A DNA stretch of 64,000 nt from Paenibacillus lutrae (lineage in GTDB: Bacteria; Bacillota; Bacilli; Paenibacillales; NBRC-103111): positions 90,212 to 154,211 of the forward strand of contig NZ_RHLK01000013.1 in assembly GCF_009757775.1 (NCBI RefSeq), given 5' to 3'. The notes under the pieces are model-generated. The model was not told where the DNA came from. It searched no databases and worked only from the letters and a program-made list of their open reading frames with translations. Position numbers and translations under genes: made by a program. Positions 18,915 through 26,334 of the stretch are shown here, piece by piece; position 1 is the stretch's first letter, and every line of letters begins with the position of its first letter.

Positions 18915-20531
18915 TTAAGAAGCTACCGTAAGAAGCTGGGTAAGCTTTTCCTGGAAAGGGGCCGTGCCCACCCGTAGGTAAAATTGATGGAAGCTTTCAC
19001 CGGCATTGCGGGTATCCTTATAGAAACGGATCAGCTCGGCAAGAACGGGGCCTACGTCATCGCTCTTCACGCGGCCTTTAAGTGCTTGGTTGAACTGTGC
19101 GCCGGGGCCGAGAATACCGCCGACCGCGATATCATATGCGCTGGTCATTCCTTCAGGCGTTCTGACAAGGGTGCCCTGAAGACCGATATCGGCAATCTGC
19201 TTCTGTCCGCAAGCATTAGGGCATCCAATGAAGTGAATGCGTACTTCCTCTTCCAATTCGACATGCTCATCCAAATACTCGGCTACACGGCGTGCAAATT
19301 CCTTGGTTTCCACCAGAGCCAGGTTGCAGAATTCATTGCCTGTGCAAGAGACAGTACGGCTCATGAAACGTTTGGGGAACGGTGTCAGACGTTGCAGAAC
19401 GGACTCTTGGAGGACGTTCTCTACTTGATCATTAGGAATATCCGACAGAATGATATTCTGGGACATCGTGGTACGGATAGTACCCTTGCCGTATTGGTCT
19501 GCAATCCGGGCAAGTTCACGCAGTTCCTCCGAGTTAAGACGACCGACCGGAACGTTCAGGCCGACGTAGCTGTAGCCATCCTGTTTCTGGGGATGTACGC
19601 CATCGAAGTAAGCCGCAGTCCATCCCACTACCTTGTCATCACCGCCGGTAGGCATGGGTCCGATCAGCTCGATAAGTTTGTCGAGGAACTTCTCGGGACC
19701 CCAGTCTGCTACGAGAAATTTCAGACGCGCATGGGTACGTTTCTGGCGGTATCCGTAGTCACGGAAAATCACCGTAACACCTGTAGCGACTTTCAATACT
19801 TCCTCGGGGCGGACGAATAGATCCAACTGCTGAGCAAGATGAGGCTTAGCCGATAGGCCGCCGCCTACCCAAGCATGGAAGCCGAGCACTTCTTCGCCGT
19901 CAATGATCTTAGTAGCTGGTGTGAATCCCAGGCAGTTAATTTCCGCGTGTGCGGAATTATAAATATTGGTCGAAATCGACATTTTGTACTTCCGTGGAAG
20001 ATTGGAGAAGTCTCTGTTCATCAGGAAGAAATCATTGACCTGATTGACCAGTTCGGTCGTGTCAAATAGTTCATCCGGGTCGATACCGGCTAACGGATTG
20101 CCCACAATTGTACGAGGGCAGTCGCCGCAAGCTTCGTAGGAATAGAGCCCGACTTGTTCTAGGCGCTGGAAGATGTCAGGCAAATTCTCCACACGAAGCC
20201 AGTGGAACTGGATAGCCTGACGAGTCGTAACATCCACGAGGTTCTTCCCGTAGTCTTCCGCAATACCGGCCATAGCCCGGGCCTGGTCCGTTGTCAGAAC
20301 GCCGGAATTGATACGGACCCGCATCATAAAATGTCCGTCTTTAGGTTTCTGTTGATAGACGCCCGCCCATTTGAATAAATTCATATCATCTTCAGGAATG
20401 GAATCATAGCCTTCTAGAGCATACTTTTCTATAATGGTGCGAATGACATCAAGTCCGTCTTTTTGAAGCTTAACCAGTTCCATTTTGTTCAACTTCGATG
20501 TATCTTGTGCCCAAATAGGTGACGAAGTCAT
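18915..20531 (-). CDS. Ferredoxin-type nitrite/sulfite reductase (siroheme, 4Fe-4S)
   Basis: Six-electron reductase that converts sulfite to sulfide or nitrite to ammonia; cytoplasmic. Length is 538 aa with two nitrite/sulfite reductase half-domains. The siroheme and iron-sulfur signature is intact: CTGNEFC at about residues 395-401 and CPNACGQ at about 436-442, giving the four cluster cysteines in C-x5-C and C-x3-C spacing. The start ATG 20531 has AAGGGGG upstream. No nitrate reductase, siroheme synthase or sulfate-activation genes are next to it, so the substrate cannot be chosen from context. Assimilatory sulfite reduction is a reasonable guess. Confidence 0.9.
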   Translation of the reverse strand: MTSSPIWAQDTSKLNKMELVKLQKDGLDVIRTIIEKYALEGYDSIPEDDMNLFKWAGVYQQKPKDGHFMMRVRINSGVLTTDQARAMAGIAEDYGKNLVDVTTRQAIQFHWLRVENLPDIFQRLEQVGLYSYEACGDCPRTIVGNPLAGIDPDELFDTTELVNQVNDFFLMNRDFSNLPRKYKMSISTNIYNSAHAEINCLGFTPATKIIDGEEVLGFHAWVGGGLSAKPHLAQQLDLFVRPEEVLKVATGVTVIFRDYGYRQKRTHARLKFLVADWGPEKFLDKLIELIGPMPTGGDDKVVGWTAAYFDGVHPQKQDGYSYVGLNVPVGRLNSEELRELARIADQYGKGTIRTTMSQNIILSDIPNDQVENVLQESVLQRLTPFPKRFMSRTVSCTGNEFCNLALVETKEFARRVAEYLDEHVELEEEVRIHFIGCPNACGQKQIADIGLQGTLVRTPEGMTSAYDIAVGGILGPGAQFNQALKGRVKSDDVGPVLAELIRFYKDTRNAGESFHQFYLRVGTAPFQEKLTQLLTVAS

Positions 20532-20547
20532 GCGTGAACCCCCTTAT

Positions 20548-20575
20548 ATTATAATTCCGAGCTGATTAGTGTGAA
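20548..20575 (-). promoter_or_regulatory. Possible promoter of the nitrite/sulfite reductase gene
   Basis: On the minus strand, TTCACA and a perfect TATAAT are separated by 16 bases. The leader would be very short, so this is tentative. The rest of the 302-bp gap to 20833 holds the promoter of the next gene and nothing else I recognise. Confidence 0.35.
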
Positions 20576-20741
20576 TATCATAGTCTGATCCTACCATATT
20601 TCGTAAAGGGCGTAAATCGAAAGGTGGCAAAAGCGTATATAAACAATTATTATAGAAAGGACATAGATTACTTATAAACTAAAAAGAAAGGCGCTATTTG
20701 GCTAAAAAGGTGACAAACTTGTTAACATCATAGCTAAGGCC

Positions 20742-20770
20742 TTGCATCTTGCGGTTGATACGGATAACAT
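20742..20770 (+). promoter_or_regulatory. Sigma-A-type promoter of the small membrane protein gene
   Basis: TTGCAT at 20742-20747 and TAACAT at 20765-20770 are 17 bases apart, about 64 bases before the start codon. Confidence 0.5.
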
Positions 20771-20833
20771 AGAAAGTAAAAGGCTAAATCGTTTGGTTTA
20801 ATTTGGTTGGAGATAAATGAAGGAGGTCTCTCA

Positions 20834-21037
20834 ATGTTGTATATTGCAGAAGAGGCAGAACAGGCATCTACATTTTCCGGTTTTGATCCGTTTGTGATCA
20901 TCTTTACCATTCTGATTGCAATCGGTCTGTTCCGCTTGTTTAAAGCACCCCAGAAGAATGTATTCGCGATCGGCTTTGCCATTGTAAGCCTAGCCGTATT
21001 CTTGTTCATAGATGTCATTATGATCAAGGGCTGGTAA
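20834..21037 (+). CDS. Small membrane protein, DUF2759-like
   Basis: A 67-residue protein with two predicted membrane helices (about residues 19-34 and 43-60) separated by a basic turn (FRLFKAPQKN). The pattern matches the small DUF2759 family of Bacillales membrane proteins, whose function is not known. The start ATG 20834 is well supported by AGGAGGT at 20821-20827; the longer frame from 20807 would place that site inside the gene. It has its own promoter-like element and its own terminator, so it is a monocistronic gene between two minus-strand genes. Confidence 0.75.
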   Translation: MLYIAEEAEQASTFSGFDPFVIIFTILIAIGLFRLFKAPQKNVFAIGFAIVSLAVFLFIDVIMIKGW

Positions 21038-21070
21038 GCAAGCAGCCGACTACAAATATGCGTAATTAAG

Positions 21071-21107
21071 AAGCCCCTTGTCCTTAGTAAATGGACGAGG
21101 GGCTTTT
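21071..21107 (+). terminator. Terminator after the small membrane protein gene
   Basis: AAGCCCCTTGTCC and GGACGAGGGGCTT form a 13-bp stem with one G-U pair, followed by TTGGGTTTT. Confidence 0.8.
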
Positions 21108-21213
21108 GGGTTTTGGTGAAACGGCATGCGGCAAGGAGAGTGGAGGACTATGGAAAGATGCTAGAGCAACTCGCATCGTCTCTATTCATCAGCATGCCCG
21201 GATAGTATGGCGA

Positions 21214-22182
21214 CTAGACCCACCACATGTCGCCAAGAGGTTCTTTTATAAGAATCTGCTGGAGATTCTGAACAGCTTTGGTAAAGCCCTCGTCAATGGA
21301 CATGAGGCCGTCCTCGTGCTCGATGCTCACGACATAGTCGTAACCGACCAGACGCAGTGCGCTGATAATGTCCGCCCATGTCTTCATGTCGTGACCGTAG
21401 CCGACTGTACGGAACTGCCAAGCGCGGTCCAGCATAAGGGTGTAGGACTGCATATCGGTGACGCCGTGTTTGTTCACATTGATCGGATCAATCGATGTAT
21501 CTTTGGCATGGAAGTGATGGATTGCATTAGCACGGCCCAGGATTTGAACCGCCTGCACCGGATCGATGCCCTGCCACCACATGTGGCTGGGATCCAGGTT
21601 GGCGCCAATGACATCGCCAGCCGCTTCGCGCAGACGCAGCAACGTAGCCGGTGTGTGGACGGAGAATCCGCCATGCAGCTCCAGCGCGATCTTAATGCCG
21701 CGGTCCGATGCGAATTTACCGGTTTCCGTCCAATAGGGAATCACTTTCTCCGACCACTGCCAGTCTAGAATCTCTTGAAAATCGTTCGGCCATGGTGCTA
21801 CAGGCCAGTTCGGATATTTGGCATCTTCATGGTCTCCCGGGCAGCCCGAGAATCCGACAACGACTGGAACCTCAAGCTTCTCAGCCAATTCCACCGTCCG
21901 GTAGAATTCATCGTGATATTGCTTGGCAATGGCTTTCTGAGGGTGAAGCGGATTGCCGTGGCAGCTCAGCGCCGAGATGGTAAGCCCGCGGGAATCAAAT
22001 GCTTGTTTGAATGCTTTCAGCTTGCTTTCGTCAGCGAGTAATTCTTCAGGCTTGCAGTGGGCATTACCTGGATAACCGCCGGTACCGATTTCAACGGCTT
22101 CAACGCCTTTTTCTGCGATATAATCGAGTGTTTCTTCTAGAGGCTTTTGTCCAAACAGGACAGCAAATACGCCTAACTTCAT
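21214..22182 (-). CDS. Sugar phosphate isomerase/epimerase family protein
   Basis: TIM-barrel protein of the xylose-isomerase-like superfamily (AP endonuclease 2 fold), 322 aa. Candidate metal ligands lie at the ends of barrel strands: Glu in ALELHGG, Asp and His in NLDPSHMWW, His in HHFHAKD and Glu in SIEHEDG. The start ATG 22182 has GGAGGTG eight bases upstream. Relatives include inosose dehydratase and sugar isomerases or epimerases, often with a dehydrogenase partner. No partner gene is adjacent here, so the substrate cannot be assigned. Confidence 0.85.
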   Translation of the reverse strand: MKLGVFAVLFGQKPLEETLDYIAEKGVEAVEIGTGGYPGNAHCKPEELLADESKLKAFKQAFDSRGLTISALSCHGNPLHPQKAIAKQYHDEFYRTVELAEKLEVPVVVGFSGCPGDHEDAKYPNWPVAPWPNDFQEILDWQWSEKVIPYWTETGKFASDRGIKIALELHGGFSVHTPATLLRLREAAGDVIGANLDPSHMWWQGIDPVQAVQILGRANAIHHFHAKDTSIDPINVNKHGVTDMQSYTLMLDRAWQFRTVGYGHDMKTWADIISALRLVGYDYVVSIEHEDGLMSIDEGFTKAVQNLQQILIKEPLGDMWWV

Positions 22183-22470
22183 ATGGTTACACCTCCACGA
22201 ATTTTAAAAAGAACGCGCGTACACTTGTTATTATAGCACCGCTTTCCAAGGAAATGAAGCGTCAGTTCCTGCTGAATATCAAATGAGGCTTAAGGATACA
22301 ATTATTAATTGAACAAGGATCAATAACAAATGGAAGATAAACCAAGTATTTCACAGCGGTGGGCAAACCATTCCTAAGGAACTGGCATCTGCTGTCCAGA
22401 TTGGAATGAAATATCGCCCGGCTCATGTGCAGCGGCAGATATGAACTTTAAATGCAGCCCCTAATAATTA
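22183..22470. other. Gene-free stretch between two minus-strand units
   Basis: Apart from the ribosome site of the isomerase gene, I see no supported gene here. It probably contains the isomerase promoter, but no clean -35/-10 pair stands out. Confidence 0.5.
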
Positions 22471-22521
22471 ATAAAAAAGCTTTTCCGCTTGACCGTTCTT
22501 AGAACGGCAAATGGAAAAGCC
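22471..22521 (-). terminator. Terminator of the dlt-like operon, overlapping the last stop codon
   Basis: On the minus strand GGCTTTTCC pairs with GGAAAAGC, with an inner CCGTTCT/AGAACGG pairing, and is followed by TTTTTTAT. The stop codon of the MBOAT gene (22499-22501) lies inside the hairpin. Confidence 0.8.
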
Positions 22522-23650
22522 CTTTGTAAATACGCATCACTCTATCGTAATCGTTCATGTTGATAATAATCGCGGCCACAACCAGCACCTGGGTAAGCAG
22601 GCAGCGGAAGTAGAAATAAGGCTTGGATACTTTCCTGCGGATCACTGTCGTTTTGCCAAGCAGGTTCTCAATCGCAATAATTACACCATGGTACACCCCG
22701 TAGATCAGGAAGAGCCACGAGAATCCGTGCCACAGTCCCATCAGCGTCATAATCAGGATCGAAAGTCCGGCGGTCATCAGCTTGGATGGCGTTTTGCGCG
22801 AAAAGAAGATGAAAATATGATCCCGGAACCAGTCTCCGAGGGTTGCATGCCAATTACGCCAGAACTGGGTGAGAGTAGGGGACGTGAACGGCTTCTTGAA
22901 ATTCTCCGGAATCGTAAAGCCCATGAGCCGACCGAAGCCGACCGCAATGTCCGAGTAGCCTGAGAAATCCACGTAGATGAGCAGGTAGAACCAAATCATT
23001 AAGAATATACTCTGGTGGGTATGTAGTTCCTGCTTCATTACGATGTTGAAAATATCGGTCATCCAGACGACAACCACGACTTTCTTGAACAAACCCAGAA
23101 TGATCCGTTTGACTCCAAATTGAAATTCGGCGGAATCGACACGGTAAGGTTTTTTCAGATCAGCCATAAAGTCGCGGAATTTCAGGATCGGACCCGAGGT
23201 GAATGTCGGTACGAATAAGATGTAATTCACATAATCAAGCAGTTTGACCTGCCCTTCTTTTCCGAAAAAATAAGCGAAATACAGCGCATCGATAACCTTC
23301 AGCACATTAAAGAGCAGTCCAAGCGTCATTAAGCCGTCCGCCAGAAAGGAACCCTCGGTGTTTTTGCCGAGCATGTGAAACAAGACGACCGCGCCTATAT
23401 TCGCAAGAATGAATAAGGCGAACGAGAACTTTCGCCAGACGGGTGTCCGGCATAGGTAGACGAACATTACATAATTGACAACGGTATAGATGAGGTAAAA
23501 GGTGAACAGCTTGCCGCTCCATAGAAACAGGAAGCCGACATTGAACAGCAGCATCAGAATGCGCTTGTTCTGCGGCCATTTTCTTGTCGCCATCAGCACG
23601 AACACCATGCCGCACATGGCTAGCAGCGCGTTCATGTTCAAATAAAACAT
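22499..23650 (-). CDS. dltB: MBOAT O-acyltransferase, DltB-like
   Basis: Polytopic membrane acyltransferase of 383 aa that would move a carrier-protein-bound amino acid across or into the membrane for envelope acylation. MBOAT hallmarks are clear: YVDFSGYSDIAVGFGRLMG, FWRNWHATLGDWFRDHIF and the catalytic His in GLWHGFSW at about residue 308. I start at 23650 (MFYLNMNALL) because AAGGAG lies eight bases upstream; the open frame up to 23716 has no ribosome site. It is the last gene of a minus-strand operon after DltX. AlgI-type MBOAT proteins act in alginate acetylation, but the adjoining carrier protein, DltX and DltD point to the Dlt type. Confidence 0.9.
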   Translation of the reverse strand: MFYLNMNALLAMCGMVFVLMATRKWPQNKRILMLLFNVGFLFLWSGKLFTFYLIYTVVNYVMFVYLCRTPVWRKFSFALFILANIGAVVLFHMLGKNTEGSFLADGLMTLGLLFNVLKVIDALYFAYFFGKEGQVKLLDYVNYILFVPTFTSGPILKFRDFMADLKKPYRVDSAEFQFGVKRIILGLFKKVVVVVWMTDIFNIVMKQELHTHQSIFLMIWFYLLIYVDFSGYSDIAVGFGRLMGFTIPENFKKPFTSPTLTQFWRNWHATLGDWFRDHIFIFFSRKTPSKLMTAGLSILIMTLMGLWHGFSWLFLIYGVYHGVIIAIENLLGKTTVIRRKVSKPYFYFRCLLTQVLVVAAIIINMNDYDRVMRIYKGLFHLPF

Positions 23651-23779
23651 AGCAGGACTCCTTAATAAACGGAGAATCGGTAGGCAGGGTCTACAGACAG
23701 GCAGGCCAACAGACAAGCGTGTAAGCAGACCCGGAACTTAGCTTGCAGCGTCCAAAACTTGGGGCTGGTCACGGCCTTC

Positions 23780-23890
23780 TTAGAAGCCTTCATAAATAAA
23801 CAATCCCTGTCCGGTGAAATAAATCAGTACCAGGTAGAGCATGAGGAGATAGATTAAGATTTCTGCGGTTTTCTTAAAGAAAGAAGCCAT
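23780..23890 (-). CDS. dltX: DltX-like 36-residue membrane peptide
   Basis: Small gene below usual length cut-offs. It encodes 36 residues: a short basic start MASFFKKTAE, one membrane helix (ILIYLLMLYLVLIYF) and the C terminus GLFIYEGF. That end matches the FxYxxF motif conserved in DltX, whose tyrosine is thought to carry the aminoacyl group during transfer to teichoic acid. The ribosome site AAGGAGG sits inside the 3' end of the DltD gene, which it overlaps by 37 bases. In classical dlt operons dltX is first; here it lies between dltD and dltB. Seen directly: ORF, helix and motif. The DltX function is inferred from these and the neighbours. Confidence 0.88.
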   Translation of the reverse strand: MASFFKKTAEILIYLLMLYLVLIYFTGQGLFIYEGF

Positions 23891-24759
23891 GCGTCAACCT
23901 CCTTCGTAAACACCGGAGCGCCTTCTTCCCGGTTAAGATGGACCAGGTCATGGAACAGTCGGGGTTCGTACCGGTCCATAAGGTCGAGTACAGGCACGTC
24001 TGATGCTTGCAGACGGCTGTTCACTTCCTGCTTCATAGCCTCGGTATAAGGGGGCTTCTCGTGTCCTTGAATGAAAGGCATCCAGACCACGCGCAGGGGC
24101 AGGTTCCGCTGTTTGCTGTAATTAATGACCCACTGGAGGGCTTCTACATTGTCTTTCATATCCGCAAGCGTCATCCAATTGTACTTCTCGTTATAGCGAG
24201 CCCAGTCCTTCACAAGCTGATCGGAGCTTTCCCGGCCGTAGTAAAGCTCTTTGTCGATCCAGCGCGGTTGATAATCGAGGCTCCCCTTCAAAGCAAGATT
24301 ACGTACGAATTCCGTACCCGTATCTAGGAAATCTGCCCGGTACGCATATACATAAGGCTTGTACCAAGGTTTGTGCCACGGAAACCGGTAGTCGGTATCC
24401 ATCTTATCCAGCATCGTATGCACATCGATCCCTATGACAAGCTCGCCCTGCACATTATAAAGTTCGCGCTGAAGAATTTCCTTCAGATCGGTTAATTTCC
24501 CCAGGGACATGCCCATTTCGACGAGCTTAACAGAAGATTTGTCTTCCATGTAAGCCCCCGTTACAGCGGAGTTCCCGTAGAAAACAGCCCCTGTACGCGA
24601 CCAGTCGTGGTGGTACAGCGTTTTGGTAAAATCATCTTTGGCAAAACGTCGGCTCGTCTCCATCGGATTCCAGAACATCAGTCCGATCTCGGCGAGTACA
24701 AAAATAAGAAGCAGCCCCAGGACGAAGCTGTTCTTCTTAAGAAAAGCGGGTATGTTCAC
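23854..24759 (-). CDS. dltD: SGNH-type acyltransferase, DltD-like
   Basis: Membrane-anchored extracytoplasmic protein of 301 aa. One N-terminal membrane segment (about residues 12-30) is followed by an SGNH-hydrolase fold. The catalytic Ser is Ser64 in YGNSAVTG and the Asp/His pair is Asp271 and His274 in FHDLVHLN. In the Dlt pathway DltD hands D-alanine from the membrane relay to lipoteichoic acid. Here it is upstream of DltX and DltB and 13 bp after the ligase gene. The start is GTG 24759 with AGAGTGA upstream. It is shorter than typical Firmicutes DltD (about 400 aa), so the acceptor polymer may differ. Confidence 0.85.
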   Translation of the reverse strand: MNIPAFLKKNSFVLGLLLIFVLAEIGLMFWNPMETSRRFAKDDFTKTLYHHDWSRTGAVFYGNSAVTGAYMEDKSSVKLVEMGMSLGKLTDLKEILQRELYNVQGELVIGIDVHTMLDKMDTDYRFPWHKPWYKPYVYAYRADFLDTGTEFVRNLALKGSLDYQPRWIDKELYYGRESSDQLVKDWARYNEKYNWMTLADMKDNVEALQWVINYSKQRNLPLRVVWMPFIQGHEKPPYTEAMKQEVNSRLQASDVPVLDLMDRYEPRLFHDLVHLNREEGAPVFTKEVDAWLLSLRKPQKS

Positions 24760-24772
24760 GCGCTATCACTCT

Positions 24773-25972
24773 TTATATGGATTTTTCTTGCCAAGCTGTA
24801 TATTGCTCACGGAACGATGTCGGCCAGTTGGCCTGATCCATTCCGTACTGGGCCAGGAATGCAAATGCCCAGCGTTCAATGCCGAAGCCTACACAACCAG
24901 TAACGGCCGCACGCTTGCCGACTTTAATGTCGAAGGCGTTGCCGAATGTGTTGCTGTGGAAGTTAACGGAGCTGCACGCAATGGACTTATCCAGATAAGG
25001 AATCGTCAGGCGCAGTTCGTACTTCATCTCCTGGTTGCGCTGGAACGAAGCTTTAACTTGGAAGTCATTCGTGAAGAAGGGATCGTTAGCGATCTCAAGC
25101 AGGCTGTCGACTTCCCATTCAACGGCAAGTTCTTTTAAGTATTCAATCGATTTCAACCGGTTTTCTTTAACGAAATCCGGCTTGCCTACAAAAATAATTT
25201 CCCGCATGGAGAAATCGAGCAGCCGGCCAAAGTCGCTGTGGTTCTTCGATTCGAAGCGGTGGCATTTGGCGATGGCTGTTACCACGATGCCTTCACTATC
25301 GAGTGTCTCCCCCTGGAGGCCTTCATAGCAGTGGTAGCAGGTCGATGGATTCATCGTAAACTTCGGCTTCGGCATGGTGGCATTGAGATCGAGCGGAAGC
25401 TCGTCTTTCCAGCCGCCGGTTTCGCGGATCGAGTCAGAGAAGGACTCAATAACGTCCAGATCTTCACGCAGATGCGTCAGGAAATGGATGTGTTCCGGAA
25501 ATGAGGTGAAATGGTTTGTTTTGTTGAGTGTCTCGGAATGAATAACAGCCGGATAATGCTCTTCCTTAACATCGAACCGGTTAGCGATCTTGGTCACGAA
25601 TGAATAGTCAAGGAAACGCATCAGCGAAGAGAAGGGCTCCCGGAATATAAAGAGGCCGGGCTCAAGCACTTTAATGCTTTTGCTATCAATCAGCTCGCGG
25701 ATAATGTCTTCCTGATACGGAACGGCAACTTCATTGCGGAAAAGGATATTTTCCTTGAAGCCGAAATCTCCTTTGGAGAAACGCTCGATCAGACGTTCCA
25801 CACGTTCCATAATCGCTTCGCTTCCTGCAGGAGATGTATGAACAATGCGAAGCTGTCCGTCATTCAGTGTGATTTCTTGAATATGTTCATCCACGAAGGC
25901 GGATGCGTATTTGACCTGGCCGTGTTGGCTCTCGTGGAGTCGCTCCAGAGATATAGTGCATTCCGTGGTCAT
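24773..25972 (-). CDS. Amino acid:[carrier protein] ligase, class II aminoacyl-tRNA-synthetase-like
   Basis: Predicted to activate an amino acid with ATP and load it on the phosphopantetheine arm of the adjacent carrier protein. It is 399 aa and resembles the catalytic core of atypical seryl-tRNA synthetases without a tRNA-binding arm. Motif 2 is KCHRFESKNHSDFGRLLDF (about residues 236-254) and motif 3 is TGCVGFGIERW (about 358-368, with Arg367). Candidate zinc ligands Cys212, Glu258 and Cys360 follow the Cys-Glu-Cys arrangement known for this family. The start ATG 25972 uses GGGAGGTAA, which contains the carrier gene's stop codon, four bases away, so translation is likely coupled. An N-terminal region of about 100 residues is not recognised. 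Known relatives use glycine or alanine; the substrate here is unknown. Confidence 0.85.
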   Translation of the reverse strand: MTTECTISLERLHESQHGQVKYASAFVDEHIQEITLNDGQLRIVHTSPAGSEAIMERVERLIERFSKGDFGFKENILFRNEVAVPYQEDIIRELIDSKSIKVLEPGLFIFREPFSSLMRFLDYSFVTKIANRFDVKEEHYPAVIHSETLNKTNHFTSFPEHIHFLTHLREDLDVIESFSDSIRETGGWKDELPLDLNATMPKPKFTMNPSTCYHCYEGLQGETLDSEGIVVTAIAKCHRFESKNHSDFGRLLDFSMREIIFVGKPDFVKENRLKSIEYLKELAVEWEVDSLLEIANDPFFTNDFQVKASFQRNQEMKYELRLTIPYLDKSIACSSVNFHSNTFGNAFDIKVGKRAAVTGCVGFGIERWAFAFLAQYGMDQANWPTSFREQYTAWQEKSI

Positions 25973-25976
25973 GGTG

Positions 25977-26228
25977 TTACCTCCCGGTTTTCGTGGAAAT
26001 GAAATGTGCGATTTCTTGAATAGTGTTCATGGGATACAGCATCAGATCCTGATTAGTCACCTGAATACCATAAGTTTGCTCGATATGGGCAATCAGTGCG
26101 GTTGCGCCCATGGAGTCAATGAACCCGTAATCAAACAGATGTACGTCTGTACCGAAATCCTCGTCGTCTGCTTCAATCTCATAGCGGCTGCGGATATGCT
26201 CTTCGAGCTGCTTGATGATATCTTCCAT
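25977..26228 (-). CDS. Acyl/peptidyl carrier protein (DltC-like role)
   Basis: An 83-residue acidic four-helix carrier protein, MEDIIKQLEEHIRSRYEIEA onward, with the phosphopantetheine attachment Ser39 in GFIDSMGATALI. It would carry an amino acid as a thioester. I start at ATG 26228 because AGGAGG lies 10 bases upstream; the frame extends to 26252 but that would put the ribosome site inside the gene. It is the first gene of the ligase-DltD-DltX-DltB unit and lies after a hairpin that separates it from the large FG-GAP protein gene. No phosphopantetheinyl transferase is in the window. Confidence 0.9.
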   Translation of the reverse strand: MEDIIKQLEEHIRSRYEIEADDEDFGTDVHLFDYGFIDSMGATALIAHIEQTYGIQVTNQDLMLYPMNTIQEIAHFISTKTGR

Positions 26229-26276
26229 GTAAATGTAGCCTCCTAAAGTCATGCGGAATTTATAAAAGAAAGTTGA

Positions 26277-26307
26277 CAGGCATCAGAGCTTCAGCTTCTG
26301 ATGCCTG
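26277..26307 (-). terminator. Hairpin between the FG-GAP protein gene and the carrier gene
   Basis: CAGGCATCAGA and TCTGATGCCTG form a perfect 11-bp stem; on the minus strand it is followed by TCAACTTTCTTTTAT. It may end the upstream gene or act as a partial attenuator, since I see no clear promoter between it and the carrier gene. Confidence 0.7.
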
Positions 26308-26334
26308 CAACGGCAACATGTGTAGCTAACTTCA

